The notes below the pieces were generated by a model. It was not told the DNA's origin and searched no databases. It worked only from the letters and a program-made list of their open reading frames with translations. Made by a program: the position numbers and the translations under genes. From NCBI GenBank assembly GCA_963922205.1, contig CAWUHX010000008.1, forward strand, positions 124,001-188,000: a stretch of DNA of 64,000 nucleotides, in the 5' to 3' direction. Below, in pieces: positions 10,231 through 20,660 of the stretch (position 1 is its first letter; every line of letters begins with the position of its first letter). This DNA comes from Romanomermis culicivorax. Lineage: Eukaryota; Nematoda; Enoplea; Mermithida; Mermithidae.

Positions 10231-11869
10231 ATGCATTCTCTATTGCTCGTTAAGAATCGCCATATTGAAAATTCGCGCATTTGAGAATTTGCTCAATTGG
10301 GGATCACTCACTTCGGAGTAGACCATGTATATCAGCCAAAGAAGATAGGCTCATGCTGTCTGGAAATGGATTCTGGAAACCTGTTCTCAATGATTATGGT
10401 CTTGGAGAAGAGTATAATGAAAATTAGCTTGATGATTTGTATTTTTATTCAATCAATATGTTCCTTTTTGATAATGAAACTTTAATTGTTAAAATAGAAT
10501 GAAAGAAAATTCCATAAAACGTGGACATGATGGAATGCAAAATTTTAATAGAGATGATAATCAATGCCCTATAATAAGATCCGTAGGAATGAACTAAAAA
10601 AACAATAAACGGTGTGGTGCTCAATGTAACAATTAAAGTATCTCCATCGTAAATTATTCACTGACAGATTAATTTGCATATTTCGAATCATCTCTCTAGC
10701 TGGAATAAAACTATCGCAAAAATCACAACTCTAAAAAATTTAGGAATCTATTGCAAAAATTCAGGTGAAAAAACGCTGCTGTTCAAAGGTTAAGTAATTT
10801 GACTCACTCAATATTTCAATCTTCCTTCGAACGTGGCTCTGATGTATCATGTTCTTTTTCGAGTGGTCCATAAGTATATCTAGTTAAAAGCAGACAATAG
10901 AAAGTATATATTTAGCTATTTGTTCTATATTTAACTATTTCATTGTTCGACGCAGAAACGAGAACTATCTTTTCAACATCAAAATTTAATAATATTCATT
11001 GATGGACAGGGGAAAAAATTGGTCGTCTATATCTAATACAAAATTAGAAAATTTTTTCATCATAGTGTTGATGTACTTGGCTGACTTATTCACACGCCAC
11101 AATCTAAAAATGAGATGAATTGACTTTTCACAGTCTCTACATTATTCAGAAGCCACATTATGCCGCAGATTTTTTCAAGAATAACACCGACGATTTCAGA
11201 TGAGCTTGATATGGCTGTTCAATAAAATAAACAATCATGAAATGCTTATGCTTGTCTCAAAAATAAGGAAGGAATTTTCTTACTCAGTGTTGCAACTTTC
11301 TTTTGAAGATGGTGATCCACATAAAATACCGCATCAAAAGCACGTTTTATGCCCAAAAGTATCAATTTAGATCAATCCGCGGAAACAATCATTCATAGCC
11401 AAAACCTTTGAATGAAAACTGGTTGCCGAAACTGGCTTTTTGTGCTCTGTTTAAAACTTAAAAAATATTTTCATAATACTAGAGTGGTTTTTCATAACAG
11501 TACCAAAAACCTGTACCATAGCTATCAAATTCTTGCAATCTTCCATTGATTTAATAATTACCATTCAGAGTTTATTAATAGTTTATTTTGTTTATTTTTT
11601 TCATTTCAGAAACATGGAGAATAGACCAGAATGAAGAATAAATAAATGTTGTCGTTAGTTCAGTTTGTATCATTCTGAACATCAGGAAATACAGACAGTT
11701 CGCTAAAGGGGAAGCCCCACAATTGGTCATTATCCAAGAATCTCCACATGATGTATCTTTGGGTTCCACTAATAGCAAAAATTGGGCTCTTCAATCCCTT
11801 TAGAAACATAGAAAAGACACTGTTAATTTCATTTTTTCCAATAAAAGATATGAAAACTACCCAACTTCC
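10231..11869. other. No recognisable gene
   Basis: AT-rich, only short chance ORFs; nothing shared with the rest of the window noticed. Confidence 0.45.
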
Positions 11870-12100
11870 TTAAGCCTGGTTCATACTTCTGCTTGGCGAG
11901 CAAATTTACCCTGAGCATGCTCGCCGAACATCTCCAAGCACAGCTCCGAGCATGTTCGGCGAGCATGCTCGGGGATGCTCGGCCAGCATCTTGCTCGGCG
12001 AGTATGCTCGGAGTTGGTTCATACTTCGCGAGCCAATTTTTCGCTGGAACAAATTTCATTTCTGGTTTCATCAATCGGTCTGTGAGTTTTGCGTTTTAAA

Positions 12101-12370
12101 ATGTATTTTTCCAAAACCTTGAAAATTCGTGTTCTTACCCATTTGTTGGACGTCAATAATTGCTTGATCAAAAGAAATCCAAGACGATGGTCAGTGCGTC
12201 CTATTAACAGGGCGAGGTCGCAGTTTGGTCAACATGCCACACTTTTTTCGGACTTGAAAAATAATGATGCAGAGCGATTTTTTCAAATTTACCGCATGTC
12301 GAGATCACAATTTGATGATTTACTTCGACGATTACATTCCAAATTTCGTTTTTTCCTGACGTCCTTGTAA
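12101..12370 (+). pseudogene. PIF/Harbinger (HARBI1-like) transposase, N-terminal fragment
   Basis: About 88 residues from the first in-frame ATG. The segment RRWSVRPINRARSQFG, then a DLKNND...FFQIYRMSRSQFDDLL block, is the typical N-terminal signature of DDE_Tnp_4 / HARBI1-type transposases, which cut and paste elements with TWA targets. Homology stops near residue 83 and the frame ends at a TAA-type stop soon after. None of the catalytic DDE core is present: sequence immediately downstream is the antisense MADF fragment, so an internal deletion has joined the two genes. Non-functional by itself. Confidence 0.8.
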
Positions 12371-12470
12371 TCGAGTGATTGAACGTTCCACAGAAATTCT
12401 TTTTCACGAACCAGTTCAATAAGTTTAAATTTTTCATCTTCTGATAATTTTTTCGAATAAACATGACAAA
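12350..12470 (-). pseudogene. MADF-domain fragment of the Harbinger accessory protein
   Basis: On minus, one frame reads about 38 residues including KLIELVREKEFLWNVQS and then DYKD, the classic MADF (Myb/SANT-like in Adf-1) signature L-I-x-x-V-x-x-x-x-x-L-W-[DN]. PIF/Harbinger elements encode such a DNA-binding partner that brings the transposase to the nucleus and to the ends. Only the domain's start survives; it runs straight into the transposase fragment. A second decayed copy is at 34228-34345. Confidence 0.75.
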
Positions 12471-12741
12471 AAAATTTTCACAACAAAAAAATCTACACGC
12501 AGAACGCACGCAGCTTATTTTGAACTATATACAATGCAAACCGAGTCACAGTTTTACATAGTTTTGCCTTGCATATAAGCAGTTTTTCATTGTCTATACT
12601 TATAACGTATGTTGCTTGACGAGCATGCTCGCAGGAGTAGAACATTTTTCTACTAGTCCAAGCATGCTCGACGAGCAAATTTTTTGTGCTCGGGGTTCTG
12701 CTCGCCCAGCAAATATTTACGCGCCGAGCACGCTCGGGGCG

Positions 12742-13299
12742 TGTTGTATTTGCGAAGTGTATTTGCGAAGTTGTCAGGACTTTGGTCTATGAGGTCTTTG
12801 AGTTCAGGCAGGGATGGGATCCCAGGGTTCGTCCTTAATGTACGTATTTCCCACGCCCATGCTTACCCGGTTAACTTAATTAAATGTACTTACACCTGAC
12901 ACAAATATTCCCATCAATCAAGGAAAAGACGCTTCCTTAATTGTCTCCCAAATTAAATATAACCGGAAAGGAGAGACCTTTCTAATTTTATCTTACGTAA
13001 TCGAGAAACACTTACTTACAAACGAAAGGAAGCGAGAATACAAAACGATTCACTCCCACGCAGTGGGAAGAAAACAAACAAAGGCGTGTGTGCGGGGAGG
13101 CAGCAAGTAAGGAGAGAAAATAACCAATGGGGCGCACGTTATAAAACATACAAGAAGAATGCACGATGAGAGAGCCAGCGCACACATACCAATGTGCGCT
13201 ACAGTAAGACGACTGTTGATGGTCCGCGTCGCTCACTCCACTTGGCACTTGCAGGCCTCATTCGCCGATTGACAAAATCGGCAGAAACACACTACAACA
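12742..13299. mobile_element. LTR-like insertion nested in the Harbinger element
   Basis: 558 bp absent from the homologous part of the second Harbinger copy. It begins TGTTGTA and ends TACAACA, a perfect TG...CA-type inverted terminus of an LTR. No clear target duplication remains (GGCG versus CCAG). A plus-strand TTATAAAACAT lies near 13138. Best read as an old solo LTR of a family different from the TGTAAC...GTTACA group. Confidence 0.5.
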
Positions 13300-13405
13300 C
13301 CAGCAGCTTGCTGGATGCTGTGCTCATCAAACATCTCCGAGCACAGCGTCGAGCATGCTCGCCAAGCATGCTCGCCGAGCAACGAGCAGAAGTATGAACC
13401 GGGCT

Positions 13406-13649
13406 TCAGTAAACATTATTTGAAAACAAATTTGGAATTTTTTCTGCAAAGCTGAGGCATTAACTCTTAAATGGTCACGCAAAAAACATTATTAAAATGG
13501 AATAACTCGGCAAGCATTGCACGAAATTCAATGTTCCTTTTTTGTCTGATTCGTACGTTTTTGCACTTTCTGAATATGTGCAGGAATTACCATTATTAAT
13601 ACTGTGAAACAGCCTCGAAATGAGCCATCAATGTTCAGAATAAAATGTT
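13406..13649. other. Nothing recognised
   Basis: Short non-coding stretch between the transposon and the SINEs. Confidence 0.4.
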
Positions 13650-13905
13650 TCTTTGGTCGAGTCGCACTGCAGCAACCCAACAATCCCACATGGCTTGCGC
13701 GTCAGAATAAAAACACTCAGTGAGTGGCTCGAACCCTCAACCTCCTGCATACAAGGCAGATGCACTATCCAACTATGCTGACTGAGCCATATAAATGCTT
13801 TAGAGAATGTGGTTGTAGTGGTAATGGGGAGTGAGGGGCATGCCACGTAAGAGAACAGCCAGAGGCACCACCAAAACACCTTCTCCCCTTAAAAGAAGGG
13901 CCCTG
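13650..13905 (-). mobile_element. tRNA-derived SINE family A, copy 1
   Basis: On minus, the head (about 13790-13725) reads AGTTGGATAGTGCATCTGCC then GGGTTCGAGCC, matching pol III A and B boxes with tRNA-like spacing. The body continues into a GGTGGTGCC...TGGGTTGCTGC segment. It is not a tRNA gene: acceptor pairing and a clean anticodon stem are missing. Confidence 0.65.
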
Positions 13906-13924
13906 GATAGTCACCAATGTCATA

Positions 13925-14130
13925 TGTCCAATCAAGTAGCAGTCCCATTAGAAAAAAATGCTTGGTGAGGAGCTTGAACTCTCGACCTTCTGCATGCAAG
14001 CCAGACATGCTATCCAACTGTGGTTGTAGTGGTGGCGGTGAGTGCAGGGCATGCTGCATAATGAATGGCTGGATGCACTTCTACAACATCCATCCCCCTC
14101 AGAGAAATTTTATACTGAAGGTCGTTCCTT
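13925..14130 (-). mobile_element. tRNA-derived SINE family A, copy 2
   Basis: Second, more diverged copy in the same orientation. Head at about 14023-13970 reads AGTTGGATAGCATGTCTGGC then GAGTTCAAGCTCC. The pair lies head to tail with copy 1 within 20 bp, either a tandem dimer or two insertions. Confidence 0.55.
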
Positions 14131-15012
14131 ACTGAATTAGGTACGGTCATCCTGGGTAAAATGACTAGAAAGCACCATTCCCCATTCATTCGCAGAAAAA
14201 AGGCTGATTATAATGCTTATTTTCACAAACTAGATACTGGAGCATCTTTTAAACAAAACGACAAATCGATCGAATAAAGTTTTGCTGAGAAATTAACAAG
14301 CATCAGAAAATTTTTCGGTTTTGAATTTTTTTTTTATTTTTCTGGTTTTATTTGGTGCTGTGTAAAGAAATGAGCTTTCATTGAATTTATGATCTTAGGT
14401 GGTGGCGATGCTTGCTGAAACTTGCCTTATCCAGATTTCCAACCATTAAGTAGGGTGGATTGCATACATAACGTTGAAATGCTTATATAGCATAAGGGGA
14501 TAATCTTTTAGAAAAGGTTTCTGAAGGTTTCGCTTATTTCTGGGTACCAGAAACTTGATGTTTGTCAGTTTTTTGAATTACAGCAGCATCAGGCACCTTG
14601 GACTTTTCTTTTATTTGACTCTCAAACTATGCTTATCGTTCTAGACTACTTTGTATTTCTGAAACTCTACTGATGTGTTTGCATGTGCACATCATGCTGG
14701 TGCACATGCACATATTTTTGGGCATGTAAGTTTCACCCACATTTTGTTATGCCATTTTTCTTCCACAACCGGACTATGAAAATTTATGTTTGCATCATTT
14801 TCTGTACATAAATAGTTGAGCCATTGGCTAACTATTCATTTGTTCCGTTTTGTTTCATTCTGGGTCCCTTCCATCTTTATTCACAGTAGTTTGCTTATTA
14901 ATTCTATTTATACTCAATTTATATACCCTACTTACTAAGAATCGCACAGAGACTCTAGGGAAGATCAATAATAACCAATGCTTTGCCCTTAACTTGATGC
15001 ATTTATTACGCT
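14131..15012. other. No recognisable gene
   Basis: AT-rich. Chance ORFs only. Confidence 0.4.
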
Positions 15013-15775
15013 ATGCCAGACTTCGACTACTTTCAAACAACGATTACACAATCCTCATCAATCACTGCATTAAAAAGTGCTGAAAAAGGTAGCATCAAAA
15101 ATTCAGCATCGACTCTTAACCGACAAAAATTAGCCGAGAACTCGAGCAATTGTCCGTGTAATATTTGCAGTAAGTTGGTGATCAATGATAATACTAGCAC
15201 TATACAATGTGATATGTGTCACTCATATCCTCATTCAGAGTGTTTAGATTTGCCAGACTTCAGCATATTCAACAGCCATACTTATACTAAAGTGAATTTT
15301 ATCTTTCCATATATTTGTGGAAACTGTGCCCCAACTTTCCGAAATATAGCAGCAAAAATGTTTAATCTTGATGCCCATCTGTTAGCTGTTAAATCTAAAC
15401 TCTCCACTAATGCTCGCAATCAATCAAACATGCCCCCTTGTTTTATTTTATCATCGTTACAACCATAAAACATCACTCAAAATTTAGCAGGATTGAACGT
15501 TGAAATGCTAATTAGGGAGGGGATCGAATGTGAATCCAAAAAAGCTAATGCTATGCTATTCGGCCTGCCACGGACACAGTGATTTACAATCAATCAAAAA
15601 AATAATGAATGATCATTGTGATAATGATGATTTAATAGCAGATGATGTCATTAAAGTGTTTTGAGATGGCTCTACATTGAGTAATCATCTGCGTTTCTTG
15701 AAAATTTGTTGTTCCTCTTCTAATTCTCAATAGAATTTTATTAAAATCATTAATAAGACTGTTAAACTGTAGCCA
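15013..15775 (+). pseudogene. PHD-finger ORF1-like protein of a non-LTR retrotransposon, decayed
   Basis: An ATG-started frame of 151 codons (to 15468) carries a PHD-type zinc finger: CPCNIC, then CDMCHSYPHSEC (C-x2-C-x4-H-x2-C), then ICGNC. Past its stop, shifted frames still read ECESKKANAMLFGLPR, SIKKIMNDHCDNDDL and LRFLKICCSSSNSQ, which together match the region after the coiled coil in LINE ORF1 proteins (R-x-x-N-[VL]-x-[FI]-G-L-P, then a PLK[VI]-x-F-x-S strand). PHD fingers are known in ORF1p of CR1/L2-type and related elements. At least two stops and one frameshift. No reverse transcriptase was found downstream. Confidence 0.6.
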
Positions 15776-16549
15776 ATTCAAAATCACACTAATTTAAAAT
15801 TTTTGGTTCATGCCCTGATTATCTTTTTTACAGCATTAATGTCAGCACAAATTAGTGGCTGAACTTAATCAACATAAAGTGTCGGGCGACTTTAATTGAG
15901 TCAGAGTCATATCGAAACGGATCCATGGGTTTGTGTCCCATCAGAGTCACCATCTTGCCTTGATCCTACTCCCCAATTTTAAGATTATTGCCCAGGTCTG
16001 AGAAGGAGAAGTCTTTGCACTACAACCACTTTCTTTTTCTATCACTTTGATCACTTAAGACGACCTGCTGCAAGAGGGAAGGGTGTTTTTTAGTGAGTTT
16101 TTTGTTTTTTTAATTTTCATCTCTACTCTACATTTCTCTGCACTTTCCAACCACGGCTATGTGTGTTCCACCAGGTCACCGGATATACCGAAATTACTGA
16201 AGTTAATGCAGCGAATAATTTATTATTGTTTTTATAATAAATAAGTTAGTCATGGCCCGTCTGCCCAAAATCTAATAGCCTAAAAATGTTTGCCCTCGCG
16301 TGTATTGCCTTAGTTTATTAATAGTATTTTTGGTTGTTTTTCGACATTGCCATTTGCCAAAGGTCTCACGCCGCAAAGCATTTGTTTTCCAGTCCAATGC
16401 AGGTGAGTATCTATTTGTTAAGGCCTGAACCTCATGGAATCAAATCCTGCTCAATTTATTATTGGTTTCTAAATCATTCAATGTTATTATTGGTAAATCA
16501 CTAAGCAAGTCACAAATTTTTCGTATATAACACACCAGGATATGGACAA
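15776..16549. other. No recognisable gene
   Basis: AT-rich sequence downstream of the ORF1 relic, possibly its untranslated remainder. Confidence 0.35.
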
Positions 16550-16700
16550 TTCATCCCCAGTAATCCCCCCCCCCACCTACCCATTCGCCCCCACTGCAGT
16601 TCGCCTCTACACAATTCGCCCCCAACACAATTTGCCCCAGAGCGATTCGCCCCCCCCCCACAATTCGAACATAGTAATTGGCCCCCAATTCAATTTACTA
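16550..16700 (+). repeat. Iterated ATTCGCCCCC units
   Basis: Six or so imperfect copies of a 14-18 bp unit (ATTCGCCCCCAC / ATTTGCCCCAG) including two C homopolymers. Position 100 bp upstream of a MULE transposase fragment suggests one arm of a MULE-type long terminal inverted repeat. Confidence 0.5.
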
Positions 16701-16802
16701 ATGGGTTACACACTCGAAAAAAAATTCCCATTGATAAATAATTCCTTTAGGTTGTTAGCAGTTCTGTAATACACATTTCTAAACATCCAAACACAAAAAA
16801 TA

Positions 16803-17057
16803 TTGGTTATTTTTCCCAGCCGAAATGGCATGTTTATTCATGAATTCTGCATGGAGAGTGCAAGTATTATGTACGAGAAGAAACATATATACAGCAATGT
16901 TCCGAATACAGGTACGCAATTTTCACTTATACAGTCAGCAATACAAACGTTTGAGCAGTGGTTCCCTGGAACTGAAGTGGTCGGTTGTTTATACTACTTG
17001 AAACATAATATGTGGCTTCGAATTCAAAACGGGGGCTTGCAATCGATGTTTAACTGA
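16803..17057 (+). pseudogene. MULE transposase fragment
   Basis: About 84 codons. The segment AIQTFEQWFPGTEVVGCLYY, then LKHNMWLRIQNGGLQ, matches the MULE transposase domain pattern F-P-x-x-x-V-x-G-C-x-[FY]-H...W-R-x-[IV]-Q-x-x-G-L. The preceding residues fit less well and the frame ends soon after, so only this part of the catalytic domain remains. The family's histidine in the C-x-x-H motif is replaced here (CLYY), a further sign of decay. No plus-strand continuation seen. Confidence 0.6.
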
Positions 17058-17157
17058 CTGAAAATGATCAATTTTGATAGAAAATGTGTGGAAAATGTCA
17101 ACTCTGGCTATTAACAAATTCATATTTTTTAAGTTTGTAATGATGGTGTCCTACAGA

Positions 17158-17515
17158 TTATTTCTCTTCTTCCTTGCTTAGTTTATTATTCTATATTTCT
17201 TTAATTATTTTTTCACTCATTTTCTTTGTCTTCTTTTTTCCTCTATAAAAATTTTGTTGTTCAATCTTTTTATTTATTTCTTGTTTTTGATACACTGCAA
17301 AGTTGTCATTAAAAAGAAGGTAAAGAACACGGAAGAGTCACATGTATAATAAGTGTGATACTTAGTAATACTCAAATTGATGTTCTGCATAAATTCCGTA
17401 AATATTACAAGAAATGAAACTTGAAAAGAAAAATATGTATGAACTCAGGAAGGAAAAGAAAAAAGACAATGTAAAAAAGAATAAAAAGATAAACAGAGGA
17501 GACAGGATGAAGTGA
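17158..17515. repeat. Facing pyrimidine-rich and purine-rich tracts
   Basis: A T/C-rich arm (17158-17290) is followed by an A/G-rich arm (17315-17515), giving an inverted low-complexity arrangement. No coding signal. Confidence 0.45.
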
Positions 17516-17845
17516 AAAATCAATTTTTATCCCTTTTATATGTCAGATAAAATACCTTGTGGGGATAATGTCTAGAAATTACATAACATAGAATGGAGTT
17601 GCTTTTAAATCTAAAACCCAGGTAAGATGTAAGTACCAAGAGTGAATAGAGCCTGACGCGATTACCAAAAAAATTGTGTTTTGGTGTCCTTTCGTTTTTC
17701 AATTTACATTTTATTATTGATCATTTTACAGACAATAAATTTTACATTAGTCGTCTCCTTTCTTGCGACTAATTCTGATTGCAGTACTCTCTTAACTTTG
17801 CATAAAGGTATGGATGGTTTCCTGTTTCGAAATATTGGCTGCTAC

Positions 17846-18170
17846 ACCTGCATTCGTTTCTCCTGTAGCTGAAAAAACAAGCTTTACAGGAATATACACT
17901 CATTTAAGTGCCCACTTTATATGAGAGGCGCTCTTTTCGTGCTTTTGACACCTAAATGGTGGCCACATCCACAGACTGACAAGCAGGACTTGTTCGGCTA
18001 CCTATCTCAAAATACAATAGACCCACCTCCTCATTTGCCGCACCATCCCCTAGATGCTAATTGGGCTGAGTCAACCCTAGCAGGCAGCATTCCAAGCTTT
18101 CCAACACAATTTACGTACCCCGAAAGAGTGAAAGACTGGCCAGCTGGGTGATAACCACTGTACCAAATCA
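17846..18170 (-). mobile_element. tRNA-derived SINE family B, copy 1
   Basis: Aligns to 28225-28602 (shared GCAGGACTTGTTC(G/T)GCTACCT and GCCCAC(T/C)TTATATGAG). The minus-strand 5' end holds an A-box-like TGGTACAGTGGTTATCACC near 18170-18150. Confidence 0.65.
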
Positions 18171-19990
18171 GCCCTGGTATGGATTTTTTCGTTTTAACTA
18201 CTGTCGACTATGGATAGAACAAGTGTACAAATTATGTATTATTCTGGTGTTACCTTCATTCTCTATTTTCAGAGAGTAGGGAAATCCTTACAATTCTACA
18301 CGCTTTGTGATCTCAAGAACGATCCATTTGTCTTGACAAATAGCACAAACTGGTTCACCAAAGAGTCAAAAGGGTGGTCTGGATTATTTCAAGATCCAAG
18401 GGGAAAGTTTTCATATGAGTAAAAATTAATCCATTGCATGAATATCATATGAAACAAAGCTTGGCAATACATAGATAACAGCTCAAGTATTTACCGAGAC
18501 ATCTGGTTTACATCCCACTTTTCTGACAATATCCTGTGATCTGACTGTCCTAAAGGGTTCATACTTGTTCATAAATGTAAAGCGAAAAATTTCCTACAGC
18601 CGTTAATAGAGAAAGATCTAAACTATACCTTGCTGCTCGGAAAACAGCCAAAAACGTAACTATTGGATTATTTTCTCAAGTTCATCACTTATTAATGTTT
18701 AATTATCATATTTTATCGACTGATTGAATATGGCTGTTCCCCTTCAGGCTGGCTGTTACTTGGTGCATAGGGCTCACCTATTCCCCTTGTTGTCGCCAAC
18801 CAGCTTGAAGCAGAAAGATTATTTACATCGATTGAACGAATTTTAATGTAGTCGACGACCATTAAAAATTGAACTTCTGTCAATAATGTGGCAACCTGAG
18901 CTTTTTAGTTTCTGCCCACAACACGCAATATCTTCTAATTACAACTATCGTTGATGTCATTTTGGGATAGTTCAGTTTTTTTCTGAATCGACAAGATACG
19001 ACTATGATCACTTTTGACAGAACTAAAGGCGGTCGAGACTTGACATATTTTCATCTATTCTTCTACAGTGGGAAATTGAACGTTTCCATGTAGTGTTTTT
19101 CAGAGATTTTGCAGTTATTTGTGCGGTTTTGATCCTAAAATGCTGTAACTCTGCAGAAATCGTTTTTTTTTTGTTCATATGCTGGGTCGAGATATCAAGA
19201 TTTCTGAATTTTGAAATTACAGTGAAGTTACTCAGTCGATTGCTGATCATTAAAAAATTCATAAAAGTATATGCATTTGGAGTCTAGAGTAGGACAGGAC
19301 TTGACTGAAGAGAAAAAAATGAGCGAAACTATTGGTTCTCATATTAGTTTTCACAGAAATTCAACAAAAACACGAGAACTTGGTGAGACCGTCAAAATCT
19401 ACCAAAAATCCACAATTACAGTCCACGAAACCAATTACAGAAAAAAAACAACTAAAAATTATTGATTTGGAGATTCCCAGAAAAATTACAACTCGGGCGC
19501 AGCAGGAGTGGAATAGGGGCTAAAACAAAAATTTTTCCAATTTTCCGTCTGAACTGTCCTGTCCGCTCGATCACTGCAGTGAACCCAAGCGGAATTGCAA
19601 ATCCGGCGAGCAGTCCGATCACAGTTCATGATTGATCATTCCACAGTGGTACGTAACTTCATGCCAGCCTGTGTGACAAATCACATTGTAAATTTTATTA
19701 CATCAGGTAGACAAAAGAGACAAGTATTGAAGTAACATATAAAACAATAATGAGCAAATTGGTTCCTTATTTTTTAAGTAAGTTTTAAAATGTTGATTCA
19801 TCAAATCATTAATGGTAAGAAGCGCCTAGCCGAAGCTGACGATTCGTTGAGCTTAGACGCATGCATGGCAACCAAAAGCCTATGGTAGATACGTGATCAT
19901 ATGCTGCATTAACTAGTCTAAACGTTGCTCTTGCCAATCACTGATTAAATTAAGTCATGTGCTTAAGTAGGAAATTCTCCAAGTCTCTCA
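18171..19990. other. No recognisable gene
   Basis: AT-rich, chance ORFs only on both strands (for example 19023-19262 minus, 19093-19287 plus). Confidence 0.4.
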
Positions 19991-20271
19991 ATGACGGAAA
20001 GCTGGAATCGGAGCACAAGTCGACTTATTGTCGGCATAACTATTGAATCTGATCAACCAATTCAGCTCGATGTCATGCTGCAGTCGATTAGTGCGTGGAG
20101 TACCAGTTGGTCTCTACGTTTTTGTCTTTCTTGGATGTCTTAAACTATAATATGCAATTTTTCGATATACCTCCTTCTTCTACAATAATCTACGATGTTC
20201 ATCCATTAAAGGTCGGCCACATCAATGAAATATTCTTGATTAATCGTGGCTCAATATTATCAGTATTTGAG
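19991..20271 (+). other. Coding-like stretch, possible exon remnants
   Basis: An ATG frame (19991-20143, 50 codons, starting MTESWNRSTSRLIVGI) overlaps a second frame that stays open to 20271 and ends at a good donor, TTTGAG|GTATGT; its last part reads INEIFLINRGSILSVFE. The change of frame at about 20100-20140 suggests a decayed gene or two alternative exons. Not identified. Confidence 0.3.
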
Positions 20272-20660
20272 GTATGTCAGCAAATAATGACCACGTGTAG
20301 CAGTGTTTATTTGTTTAATATCAGTGTTGACCAAGAGGAGAAAACCAGTCAAGTGCACAGCAGGATCTCTAGCAAAGTTTCAGGGCATTGACTCATCTAT
20401 CATTTACAAAAACGAAAAATTAGTGCATACAGAACTATTTGTGATATACAATTCAAAATTATGGTCTAATTCTATGCTGACTTCTGTAAAGCTGCATACA
20501 ATTTACATTTTGATTTTGAGTCCTGCTTTAGATTTAGCTCAAGGTCTACCAACAAGATATGTCTCTAAACTTTCTCATGCCTTATATTACACATGCTTTA
20601 TTTCAACCAGATTAATTTCACAATATTTTTCAAAACAACAAATTTGATTCTTGAAAGTCA

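Larger units (their letters stand above)
11873..13405. mobile_element. PIF/Harbinger transposon, internally rearranged
   Basis: Terminal inverted repeats begin AGCCTGGTTCATACTTCTGC on the left and end AGAAGTATGAACCGGGCT on the right. Flanks are TTA and TCA, consistent with a mutated 3-bp target duplication of the PIF/Harbinger type. Sub-terminal regions (11890-12015, 12610-12740, 13320-13385) are packed with the palindrome GAGCATGCTC and CTCGGCGAGCA units. The interior holds a transposase N-terminal fragment on plus and a MADF-domain fragment on minus, the two-protein layout known for PIF/Harbinger. An LTR-like insert sits at 12742-13299. Confidence 0.85.

Noticed and set aside
13725-13790. 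A true tRNA gene
   Set aside because: A and B boxes are present but the acceptor and anticodon stems do not pair well, and a second diverged copy lies next door; a SINE head explains it.
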